Source: an uncultured Fidelibacterota bacterium (lineage in GTDB: Bacteria; Fidelibacterota; Marinisomatia; Marinisomatales; Marinisomataceae). From it: a DNA stretch of 64,000 bases. Position 1 is the stretch's first letter. Every line of letters begins with the position of its first letter. The DNA lies in the NCBI GenBank assembly GCA_902578385.1, contig CACHCR010000006.1:1-64000 (forward strand), written 5' to 3'. Below are positions 34,510 to 42,048 of the stretch, one piece after another. Both the position numbers and the translations under genes were made by a program. Under the pieces are notes generated by a model. It saw nothing but the letters and a program-made list of their open reading frames with translations. It did no database searches and was not told the DNA's origin.

Positions 34510-35391
34510 ATGAAAAAACTACTATTGGTTTTTGGATTAATTTTTTTAGTTAATTCTTGCGACGATAACATGTCATACAAGCAAGAAATGTCGGATATGC
34601 AACTGATTGAAGCAATTGCATCAGATCCGAATAAATTTGAAATCGATGAAGTCGATGTTCCTGCTATGTCTTTGTTTTCAATTGGCGAAGAATATTATGA
34701 TTACATGATGTATAAGGCAGAAATTTCACCAGAATATGGATACCAAATCTCACTTGGAGATATGGCATTAGATGCAGGTGATATGACTGAAATTTTCTTT
34801 TCTAAGGATGGAAGAAAATTAGGCGGAAGAGATGGAATGGATGAAAGAAAAAGACATAAGAAAAGATGTTTTAAATTTGTTTTTCCTCTCACTTTTAATT
34901 TAGGAGAGACATCACACACTGTTAATGATTATGAAGAGTTTCATGCTGCAATGAAGGCACATTATGAAGCAACTGGTGTTAAAGAAAAACCTGCTTTTGC
35001 GTATCCAATACAAATTGAATTTAGAGGAGAAGATACTGAAACAGCTACCATAAATTCTGACGATGAACTTAAAGAAGCATTTCAAGCATGTAGAGGTGAG
35101 CAAGATGATAAGAAGTGTTTCACTTTTGGATTTCCTGTAAGTTTCACAATGCCTGATGGTTCAGTTCTAACTGCTGAAGATGAAGAAGATTTGGAAGCAA
35201 AAATGCAAGCTTTTTATGAATCATATGAAGGTAAAAAGAAAAGACCTAGAGTAATCTTTCCAGTTGAATTAATCTTCGAAGATGGATCTTCTTTAACAGT
35301 TAATTCTGTTGAAGAAATGAGACAAGCTTGGAAAGATAATTGCAAAAGAGATGGTGGAGATGAAACTGGTAGCGGAGGAACTCGCGGTTAG
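34510..35391 (+). CDS. lipoprotein with four internal repeats
   Basis: 293-residue predicted lipoprotein (lipobox LVNSC, Cys17). After a linker come four copies of a roughly 33-residue unit with the pattern FxFPxxFxxxDGSxxTVxxxEEFxxA: residues about 119-150, 161-194, 202-236 and 246-278. Units one and three begin with Cys (RCFKFVFPLTF, KCFTFGFPVSF), while two and four do not, suggesting a duplicated pair. The tail is Gly/Asp-rich. I know similar FPV-containing repeat lipoproteins from Bacteroidetes but no function. A strong terminator follows directly. Confidence 0.75.
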   Translation: MKKLLLVFGLIFLVNSCDDNMSYKQEMSDMQLIEAIASDPNKFEIDEVDVPAMSLFSIGEEYYDYMMYKAEISPEYGYQISLGDMALDAGDMTEIFFSKDGRKLGGRDGMDERKRHKKRCFKFVFPLTFNLGETSHTVNDYEEFHAAMKAHYEATGVKEKPAFAYPIQIEFRGEDTETATINSDDELKEAFQACRGEQDDKKCFTFGFPVSFTMPDGSVLTAEDEEDLEAKMQAFYESYEGKKKRPRVIFPVELIFEDGSSLTVNSVEEMRQAWKDNCKRDGGDETGSGGTRG

Positions 35392-35414
35392 ATTTTCATT
35401 TTTATAAATTTATG

Positions 35415-35446
35415 AAAAGGGCTACAGTTTTGTAGCCCTTTTTTAT
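35415..35446 (+). terminator. intrinsic terminator after the repeat lipoprotein
   Basis: AAGGGCTACA (35417-35426) pairs perfectly with TGTAGCCCTT (35431-35440) around a four-base loop, flanked by A-residues on the left and a T-run on the right that extends the stem and supplies the U-tract. It ends the transcript 18 bases before tRNA-Ala, whose promoter must therefore overlap it or lie upstream. Confidence 0.92.
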
Positions 35447-35464
35447 TTAAATTTAATATTCATT

Positions 35465-35537
35465 GGGGCCGTAGCTCAGTTGGGAGAGCGCGTGGATGGC
35501 ATTCACGAGGTCGTCGGTTCGATCCCGTCCGGCTCCA
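35465..35537 (+). tRNA. tRNA-Ala (anticodon GGC)
   Basis: A 73-base cloverleaf with acceptor GGGGCCG/CGGCTCC (one G-U pair), D arm GCTC...GAGC, anticodon stem CGTGG/TCACG with loop ATGGCAT (anticodon GGC), and a T arm with the invariant TTCGATC loop and one U-U mismatch in its stem. The discriminator is A. The 3' CCA is not encoded, so a CCA-adding enzyme is needed. Confidence 0.97.
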
Positions 35538-35627
35538 CAAAATTATTTTTAATCAAAATATCCTTTTACAATTCTAGTAAAAAATCTCTATTTTTGTGAT
35601 TATTAACAAAAAAAAGGGGGTTTAAAT

Positions 35628-36611
35628 ATGAAATTAAATTACGATTCATTACCTACATTAATGCTTTTTGCAACTGGATTATTTGTGATGTTCGCATCGC
35701 CACCAACAGTCAATTATGACGAAGTTGAGTCTGCAGGAATAATTACTTTTCAAAATAATGATAATGAGCTTGATGGAAATCCATATGTTTTATCTGATAA
35801 TGAGGCAATGGAACTTGTTCAAAAATCGACTGACGCGTATAATGCAAGAGATTGGGAAGCCATGAGTGCATTATATACTGATGAATTTAAAGAAAGAATG
35901 GGCAATAATTTAGAAGATTACTTTGAAAACTTCGTTGAGGAATTAAATATGGATATTTACTCAATGCTTCCAGTGAAAATTGAAGGAAGTGATTGGACTC
36001 GAGTTTTAACTTGGGCGACGGAGGATAGGTTAGATCAAGATGGTTCCAAAGAGAGAGTAAATTTGTTTGAAATTTATTACGTTTCTCCGGAAGGAAAACT
36101 GGGAGGGTGGAATCAATGGTATAATCCAAATAGTAATCCTGAGTTTACAAGTTTTGGTTTACCACAAGGTGGTAAGATTTATACTAATAATGAATATGAT
36201 GGACGTCCATTAGTCTTCTCAAATAGAGGAGAAGTGGAGATAATGGAAGAAGTTGTAGAAGCCTATAATAATAAAGATGTCGATGGATTCCTTAAACATT
36301 TTGCTGATGAATGGACAGCTACGGATCATGAAGGAAACACTGAAACTAGAACACAGGCTGATGCAAGAGAAAGAATGCAGCAATGGTTTGATGAAACAGA
36401 AACCATTGAATGGAAACCATGGTCAATTTATGCTTTAAAAATAAAAGATACTGACCCCGGTTCTGGTATTACAGTTCGTTCTACTGAGAAAAGAGTTGGA
36501 AAAGATGGTTCAGTTTGGGAGAAGAGATTAGTTGAATGGTTTTATTTCGATCCAAGCGGAAAAATAACAAGATTTTCCCAATTTGCTCAAGATGTTCAAT
36601 CTGAAGAATAA
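35628..36611 (+). CDS. exported protein with two NTF2/SnoaL-like domains (paralogue 1)
   Basis: 327 residues: a hydrophobic N-terminal segment (about 8-25), a TVNYDEVESAG linker, then two similar halves, each starting with a helix such as EAMELVQKSTDAYNARDWEAM or EIMEEVVEAYNNKDVDGFLKHFADEW and ending in beta-strands with a GKLGGWNQWY or GKITRFSQFA motif, the NTF2-like/SnoaL pattern. The join NEYDGRPLVFSNRGEVE is repeated in the next gene, its clear paralogue. The lipobox Cys of the paralogue is missing here (MFASPPT), so this copy may be an anchored or secreted form. Preceded by AAAAAGGGGG seven bases before the ATG. No catalytic residues assigned. Confidence 0.72.
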   Translation: MKLNYDSLPTLMLFATGLFVMFASPPTVNYDEVESAGIITFQNNDNELDGNPYVLSDNEAMELVQKSTDAYNARDWEAMSALYTDEFKERMGNNLEDYFENFVEELNMDIYSMLPVKIEGSDWTRVLTWATEDRLDQDGSKERVNLFEIYYVSPEGKLGGWNQWYNPNSNPEFTSFGLPQGGKIYTNNEYDGRPLVFSNRGEVEIMEEVVEAYNNKDVDGFLKHFADEWTATDHEGNTETRTQADARERMQQWFDETETIEWKPWSIYALKIKDTDPGSGITVRSTEKRVGKDGSVWEKRLVEWFYFDPSGKITRFSQFAQDVQSEE

Positions 36612-36620
36612 AATCTAACT

Positions 36621-36652
36621 GATTGCTGCACTCTTTGTGCAGCAATCATTTT
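36621..36652 (+). terminator. intrinsic terminator between the two NTF2-like paralogues
   Basis: GATTGCTGCAC (36621-36631) pairs perfectly with GTGCAGCAATC (36637-36647) around a five-base loop and is followed by ATTTTAT. It lies nine bases after the first paralogue's stop, so the two paralogues are probably transcribed separately. Confidence 0.85.
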
Positions 36653-36723
36653 ATATTTCTAATGCAATCTTTGCATATTTTTTATAAAATCATAGAATAT
36701 TAACATTAAAAAAGGGGGTAAAA

Positions 36724-37674
36724 ATGAAAAATAACATAGTTTTAATATTATCAGTTCTATTTTTTCTTTCAGCTTGCGAACAAACAACTACAGTTAATTA
36801 TGAAGGCGTTGAGTCAGCTGGTAAAAGACTAGGAGACGAAAGTAATGAATTGTATGGAAATGCATACGTTCTTGGAAGCGATAAATCTGTTGATGTAGTT
36901 ATGGAAGCTGTTGATGCTTACAATTCTTTAGATGCTGAAAAAGAAATGTCTTTTTATGCTGAAGAATATGTTACTGATGAAAGAATGGAAGGGATGAAAA
37001 ACTGGCATAATAGATTCGAATCATTAAATATGCAACCTTGGGCTGCAGTTCCTATTAGACTTATTGGTGACGATCGAGACCTTGTCTTAGTTTGGTCTGT
37101 TGAAGATAGAGTTTGGAAGAACGGCTCAAAGCATACTCAAGATTTGTTTGAAGTCTTTCCTGTAAATGATGAAGGAAAAATCGATGGTTTTAGACAATGG
37201 AGAAGAAATAGGCCAACTAACGAGTTCGGTCTTTCTCAGGGCGGTAAATTCATTGGATTAAATCCTGAAAACGAGTATTCCGGAAGGCCTTTTGTTTTTT
37301 CAAATAGAGGTGAAGTTGAAACAATGGAAAAATTCCTTGAAGCTGCTAACAATTTAGATGTTGATGGGTTTTCGGAGTATATCAAATATCCTTTCTCATA
37401 TAATGGAATGGAATTGACCAAAGAAGATTTTGAACAAGAATTTTCTTCAAGAGAATCACAATCTTGGAAGCCTTGGGCAATGATTCCGATTAAAATATCA
37501 AATACTGATCCAACATCAGGATTAATCGTTCATTCAAGAGCAGAAATTGTACGTAAAGATGGTAGTGTTACAGAGTTTGATACTGCTGAAACATACTATT
37601 TTGATCTTGATGGAAAAATTACTGGCGTGAGTCAGTTTACTAGAGCAGTTCCTCAGCCACAAACTGAAGAATAA
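36724..37674 (+). CDS. lipoprotein with two NTF2/SnoaL-like domains (paralogue 2)
   Basis: 316 residues with a lipoprotein signal (VLFFLSAC, Cys19), then TVNYEGVESAGKRLGDESNELYGNAYVL, parallel to the upstream gene (shared pieces VESAG, NEL, GN, YVL). Two NTF2-like halves follow: VVMEAVDAYNSLDAEKEMSFYAEEYV...DGFRQWRR and ETMEKFLEAANNLDVDGFSEYI...GKITGVSQFTRA. The conserved joint is NEYSGRPFVFSNRGEVETME. The two genes clearly arose by tandem duplication and have diverged in the first domain. A GGGGG box lies five bases before the ATG. The ligand or activity is unknown. Confidence 0.75.
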   Translation: MKNNIVLILSVLFFLSACEQTTTVNYEGVESAGKRLGDESNELYGNAYVLGSDKSVDVVMEAVDAYNSLDAEKEMSFYAEEYVTDERMEGMKNWHNRFESLNMQPWAAVPIRLIGDDRDLVLVWSVEDRVWKNGSKHTQDLFEVFPVNDEGKIDGFRQWRRNRPTNEFGLSQGGKFIGLNPENEYSGRPFVFSNRGEVETMEKFLEAANNLDVDGFSEYIKYPFSYNGMELTKEDFEQEFSSRESQSWKPWAMIPIKISNTDPTSGLIVHSRAEIVRKDGSVTEFDTAETYYFDLDGKITGVSQFTRAVPQPQTEE

Positions 37675-37686
37675 ATCTAAAAAAAC

Positions 37687-37719
37687 TTTATGTTGGGCAT
37701 AATTTTTGCCCAACATAAA
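37687..37719 (+). terminator. long perfect hairpin after NTF2-like paralogue 2
   Basis: TTTATGTTGGGCA (37687-37699) and TGCCCAACATAAA (37707-37719) form a perfect 13-base-pair stem with a seven-base loop, 12 bases after the stop codon. On the plus strand it is followed by A-rich rather than T-rich DNA; the T-run is on the other side and would serve only the minus strand. It may still stop transcription or protect the mRNA 3' end. Confidence 0.55.
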
Positions 37720-37748
37720 AAATTATTATCTTAAATTAACCTACCATT

Positions 37749-38360
37749 ATGAAAAAATTTATCATATTAGTACTAATTTTAATTACACTAGGAGTTTTCT
37801 ATATGAATATGACACCAGAAGAAAGAGTTGCAATCATATCTACAAAACATGGGGACATGGTTGTTGAGTTTTACCCTGATGTTGCCCCAATGCATGTCGA
37901 AAGTTTTATTGCTTTAGCTGAAGAAGAATATTTTAATGGAACTACGTTCCATAGAGTTATTCCTGGTTTTGTTATTCAAGGTGGAGATCCAAATTCAAAA
38001 TTAGATAATAGATCTTTGCATGGAACTGGCGGTAGAGCTGGAAAGTTTTTTGGGCTTGGAGATGAGAATGACCCAAATTCTTGGCTGATTCCTGCTGAAT
38101 TCAATGATATTCCACATACCAAAGGAATTTTATCCATGGCACGAACAAACGATCCAAATAGTGCATCTAGTCAATTTTTTGTATGTCATGACAATGCACC
38201 TTTTTTAGATAAGAACTACACCGTATTTGGCAAGGTTATCAAGGGTCATGAAGTAATAGATTTAATCGTTAATTCTGAAAAAGATATGAATGACAATCCT
38301 TTAGAAAAGATTGAAATGACTGTTATTATGAAAGAAAAAAGCGAAGTATTTGAAGACTAA
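37749..38360 (+). CDS. cyclophilin-type peptidyl-prolyl isomerase, membrane anchored
   Basis: 203 residues with an N-terminal hydrophobic anchor (about 4-20) and no clear cleavage site, placing the enzyme on the periplasmic side. The cyclophilin domain has FNGTTFHRVIPGFVIQGGD with the catalytic Arg and Phe, the GILSMARTNDPNSASSQFFVC region (pieces GILSMARTNDP and SASSQFFVC), and FLDKNYTVFGKVIKG. It accelerates proline isomerisation during folding of exported proteins. It stands between the hairpin and a class V aminotransferase gene 25 bases later. Confidence 0.92.
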   Translation: MKKFIILVLILITLGVFYMNMTPEERVAIISTKHGDMVVEFYPDVAPMHVESFIALAEEEYFNGTTFHRVIPGFVIQGGDPNSKLDNRSLHGTGGRAGKFFGLGDENDPNSWLIPAEFNDIPHTKGILSMARTNDPNSASSQFFVCHDNAPFLDKNYTVFGKVIKGHEVIDLIVNSEKDMNDNPLEKIEMTVIMKEKSEVFED

Positions 38361-38385
38361 TTAAGTATATTTTTTTGGGGGAAAA

Positions 38386-39507
38386 ATGAAATATAATTCT
38401 TTTCAAACTCCGGCGCGGAGACTACTAGGAGCTGGACCTACTAATTTATATCCAGAAATATCTGAAGCTCTAACAAGACCTGAGGTGGGACACTTAGATC
38501 CAAAGTTTGTTGAAATGATGGATGAAGTTAAATCTATGCTTAGATATTTATTTCAAACCAAAAATGAATTTACAATCGCTATTTCTGCACCTGGAAGTGC
38601 AGGAATGGAAGCAAGTTTTGTAAATCTTGTTGAACCTGGAGATAAAGTAATTGTTTGTGTAAATGGTCTTTTTGGTGGAAGGATGGTTGAAAATGTTGAG
38701 AGAATTGGTGGAGAGGCCATTATTGTGAATGATGAATGGGGCACACCTGTTTCTTTGGATAAGCTTGAAGATTCTTTAAAAAAGAATCCTGATACTAAAG
38801 TAGTTGCTTTTGTTCATGCTGAAACATCTACTGGTGTAAGGAGTGATGCAAAAGAAATTGCTGAAATAGCAAAAAAATACGGTTGTTTGATTATTGCAGA
38901 TACTGTTACCTCTTTTACAGGTATTCCTGTTCTAACAGATGAATGGGGATTGGATGCAGTATATTCTGGTAGTCAAAAGTGTCTTTCGTGCGTGCCTGGT
39001 TTATCTCCTCTAACATTTTCAGATAAAGCTATAGAAAAAATTCAAAGTCGAGGTACTAAAATTCAAAGCTGGTTTCTAGATCAGACCTTAGTTTTAGATT
39101 ATTGGAGTGGAACAGGAAAGAGAAGTTATCATCATACTGCTCCAATCAACTCAATTTTTGCTCTTCATGAAGCATTAAGACTTGCATGTGATGAAACCCT
39201 TGAAAATCTTTGGAAAAGGCATTTAGATGCTCATTTTAGGTTAAAACAAGGTCTAGATTCAATGTCCTTTGATTTTGTTGTCGAAAAAAAATATAGATTA
39301 CCGCAAATGAATTCAATCCATATTCCAGAAGGGTGTGATGATTTAGAAATCAGATCTAAGTTGCTTAATGATTATAATTTAGAAATAGGTGCTGGTTTAG
39401 GAAAATTTTCAGGAAAGATATGGAGAATAGGATTAATGGGATATAATGCAAGAAATGAAAGTGTTGATTACTGCCTGAATTCACTCAAAGAAGTTTTAAA
39501 TAAGTAA
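38386..39507 (+). CDS. class V aminotransferase (alanine/serine-glyoxylate aminotransferase-like)
   Basis: 373-residue PLP enzyme of the AGXT group: LLGAGPTNLYPEISEAL at the N terminus, the GSAGMEASFVNLVEPGD cofactor-phosphate region, HAETSTGVRSD, DTVTSF (Asp for the pyridine nitrogen), and the Schiff-base Lys198 in SGSQKCLSCVPGLSPLTF. YHHTAPINSIFALHEAL follows. Members move amino groups between alanine or serine and glyoxylate; the preferred donor cannot be told by sequence reading. A GGGGG box lies four bases before the ATG. glyA, which also handles glycine and serine, is elsewhere in the window. Confidence 0.9.
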   Translation: MKYNSFQTPARRLLGAGPTNLYPEISEALTRPEVGHLDPKFVEMMDEVKSMLRYLFQTKNEFTIAISAPGSAGMEASFVNLVEPGDKVIVCVNGLFGGRMVENVERIGGEAIIVNDEWGTPVSLDKLEDSLKKNPDTKVVAFVHAETSTGVRSDAKEIAEIAKKYGCLIIADTVTSFTGIPVLTDEWGLDAVYSGSQKCLSCVPGLSPLTFSDKAIEKIQSRGTKIQSWFLDQTLVLDYWSGTGKRSYHHTAPINSIFALHEALRLACDETLENLWKRHLDAHFRLKQGLDSMSFDFVVEKKYRLPQMNSIHIPEGCDDLEIRSKLLNDYNLEIGAGLGKFSGKIWRIGLMGYNARNESVDYCLNSLKEVLNK

Positions 39508-39635
39508 TTTTTTATTCTCTCTTAAAATATCCTAGCTCCTTCAATTAGAATACCTATTTTATGATTTTTTTTCATGATTATTTTTATTATACTATTTGAA
39601 ACTATTTCTAAACAAACTAATAAGGAAATTTTACT

Positions 39636-41558
39636 ATGTATTTTAGACTTTTAATTTTTTACATTTTCATCATTATGGCTTGTAATACTAACGAATCACC
39701 TGATACTGCATCAGAAGCTTCAAAAAATACGGCTGTTCCATTAAGATCTGAAATTGAAGACATTTATAAATGGGATATGTCTGCAGTTTATGCTACTGAT
39801 GAAGCTTGGGAAGAAGATTTAAATCTTGTTAAAGAGCTTTATCCTGGTCTTGCAAATTTTAAAGGAAAACTTTTATCATCCCCTGAAGTTCTTATTGAAG
39901 CTATAGAGTTAAGAAATAAAGTGAATCAAACTCTGTGGAAGTTGTATCATTATGCCTCAAATTCCTCAAACGCTGATGTTAGGAATGAAAAATTCCAAGA
40001 AATGGTTCAAAGAGTAATTAATACATCTGTTAATATTGGGGAAACTACAGCTTATTTTACGCCAGAGCTTATTGAAGGTGACTATAGTACTTTAGAAGAC
40101 TTTATGTCACAGAATGAATATTTAAGAACATACGAGAAACAATTCAAAGATTTATTTATTTCAAAACCACATATTTTATCTGAAAAGGAAGAAAGATTGC
40201 TTACCATGGCAGGTAAAATTACTGGTGTTGCAAATGATGCATATGATATTATGAGAGCAACAGATTTTGTTTGGCCAACTTTTGAAGACGAAAATGGAAA
40301 TAAACTAACAATGTCACAAGGAAGATATGGAAAGTATACAAAGTCAACTGACAGAAGAGTCAGAGAAGATATGTACGAGGCATTATATGTTCCATTTCAA
40401 GGTAACATAAATACAATGTCAGTTTTAATGAAAGGTAACGTTGAAGGTCATATTTTTTATGCTGATGCAAGAGGATATGATAGTTCTTTAGAGGCTAAAT
40501 TAAAAGGAGATGGAATATCAACTGATGTTTATAAAAATTTAGTAAACAGTGTAAATGATAATCTCCAGCCGCTTCACAGGTGGGCTGAGATGAAAGCCAA
40601 ATATTTAGGCGTAGAAAAAATTAAACCTTTTGATACCTATGCACCTTTAGCTGATTCAACAATAGTTTATACTTACGAAGAAGCACAAGAGATGATTTTA
40701 GAAGCGCTAGATCCTTTATTAAGTTCAAATGAAGGAGATCTCAGAAATTTTACAGAAAAAATGTATAATGAAAATTTAATTGATGTTTTTGAAAGTCAAG
40801 GTAAGCAAAGTGGAGCATATATGTCTTCAACATGGGGTTTACCTCCAAGAATTAAGCTTAATTTTTCAGGAACATTAGATGATATTTTTACCTTAGCGCA
40901 CGAATTAGGTCATGCTTATCATTCTTATCTTAGTCAAAAAAATCAACCTTATGCAACCTACAGATATACAACTTTTAATGCAGAGGCAGCAGCTATTGCA
41001 ACAGAAGCATTACTAATGGATTATTTATTAGCAAATGCAAAAAATGATGATGAAAAAGCTTTTTTAATACAAAATTATATTCAGAGTATTGGATCGACAT
41101 ATTATAGACAAACTCGTTTCGCTGAATTTGAGCTATTAATTCATGAAGCTGCAGAAAATGGACAAATTCTAACAGAAGATTTTCTTACAGAATCTTTTGG
41201 AGAAATGTATAGTAGATATTGGGGCCCTTACATGGAAATTACAGAGGAAGAAGCATATTCTTGGTCTAGAATCCCACATTTTTATTACAATTATTACGTT
41301 TACACCTATGCAACATCTTTTGCTGCAGCTGAAAAAATAGCTGAGAATGTTCGAAACGAAGGTCAACCGGCCATAGACGATTTTATAGCTTATTTATCGA
41401 CTGGAAGTCAAGATTATCCTGTAGAATTACTTAAAATAGCAGGTGCTGACATGACAACAAGTGAGCCATTTGAAGCCGTTTCAAGAAAAATGAACTACTT
41501 AATGGATGAGCTAGAAAAAATTCTTGAAGTAAAATCTTTAAAAGACGTTGAGCTTTAG
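39636..41558 (+). CDS. pepF: M3-family oligoendopeptidase F-like metallopeptidase, lipoprotein
   Basis: 640 residues. The N terminus is a lipoprotein signal (IFIIMAC, Cys16) followed by a Ser/Thr/Ala-rich linker, so the enzyme is predicted to be membrane-tethered outside the cytoplasm, whereas classical PepF is cytoplasmic. The PepF N-terminal domain leads to the zinc site HELGH at residues 422-426, with the third ligand Glu about 25 residues later in FNAEAAAIATEAL, and the aromatic FYYNYYVYTYATSF segment. It would cleave oligopeptides. A 128-base T-rich gap precedes it. The next gene starts 11 bases inside its 3' end. Confidence 0.9.
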   Translation: MYFRLLIFYIFIIMACNTNESPDTASEASKNTAVPLRSEIEDIYKWDMSAVYATDEAWEEDLNLVKELYPGLANFKGKLLSSPEVLIEAIELRNKVNQTLWKLYHYASNSSNADVRNEKFQEMVQRVINTSVNIGETTAYFTPELIEGDYSTLEDFMSQNEYLRTYEKQFKDLFISKPHILSEKEERLLTMAGKITGVANDAYDIMRATDFVWPTFEDENGNKLTMSQGRYGKYTKSTDRRVREDMYEALYVPFQGNINTMSVLMKGNVEGHIFYADARGYDSSLEAKLKGDGISTDVYKNLVNSVNDNLQPLHRWAEMKAKYLGVEKIKPFDTYAPLADSTIVYTYEEAQEMILEALDPLLSSNEGDLRNFTEKMYNENLIDVFESQGKQSGAYMSSTWGLPPRIKLNFSGTLDDIFTLAHELGHAYHSYLSQKNQPYATYRYTTFNAEAAAIATEALLMDYLLANAKNDDEKAFLIQNYIQSIGSTYYRQTRFAEFELLIHEAAENGQILTEDFLTESFGEMYSRYWGPYMEITEEEAYSWSRIPHFYYNYYVYTYATSFAAAEKIAENVRNEGQPAIDDFIAYLSTGSQDYPVELLKIAGADMTTSEPFEAVSRKMNYLMDELEKILEVKSLKDVEL

Positions 41559-42048
41559 AAAGAAAATAAGACAAGTTCATTATTGGATATCTCCAGTTAT
41601 AATCATTCCGATTATAATCATGGTTTCGAGCGGTATAATGCTGCAATTAAAAAAGCAGTCAAATTGGATTCAGCCAAATGTTGAAGTTACATCATCAAGT
41701 AAGCCAATTATGCTACAATCTTATCTTGATGCTGTATCTACTGTAAAAGAAGCCAATATTTCATCCTGGGATGATATTGAAAGAATCGATATAAGACCTG
41801 ATAAAGGAATAGCCAAAATTAAGTCAAAAAACAATTGGGAAATTCAAATTGACATTGAAACAACTGAGATTTATGCAAAGAATTATAGAAGATCAGATAT
41901 AATTGAGTCTATCCATGACGGATCATTTTTTAGCGAAGTAGTAAAATATGGATGGTTCCTTCCTTCAGGAATTTTACTTTTGATATTAAGTTTAACAGGT
42001 ATTTATATGTTTTTTATTCCTATATTGAGAAGAAGAAAGAAGTCATAG
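41548..42048 (+). CDS. PepSY-associated transmembrane protein, short form
   Basis: 166 residues: an N-terminal RKKIRQVHYWISPVIIIPIIIMVSSGIML helix (read in pieces: RQVHYWIS, then a long hydrophobic run), a periplasmic PepSY-like domain (ISSWDDIERIDIRPDKGIAKIK), a GSFFSEVV segment, and a C-terminal helix with a basic tail (LRRRKKS). This two-helix PepSY-TM layout is seen in proteins linked to iron uptake or redox modules, but no partner is encoded nearby. TTG 41548 is the only start that includes the first helix; it overlaps the peptidase gene by 11 bases. Confidence 0.75.
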   Translation: MSFRKKIRQVHYWISPVIIIPIIIMVSSGIMLQLKKQSNWIQPNVEVTSSSKPIMLQSYLDAVSTVKEANISSWDDIERIDIRPDKGIAKIKSKNNWEIQIDIETTEIYAKNYRRSDIIESIHDGSFFSEVVKYGWFLPSGILLLILSLTGIYMFFIPILRRRKKS

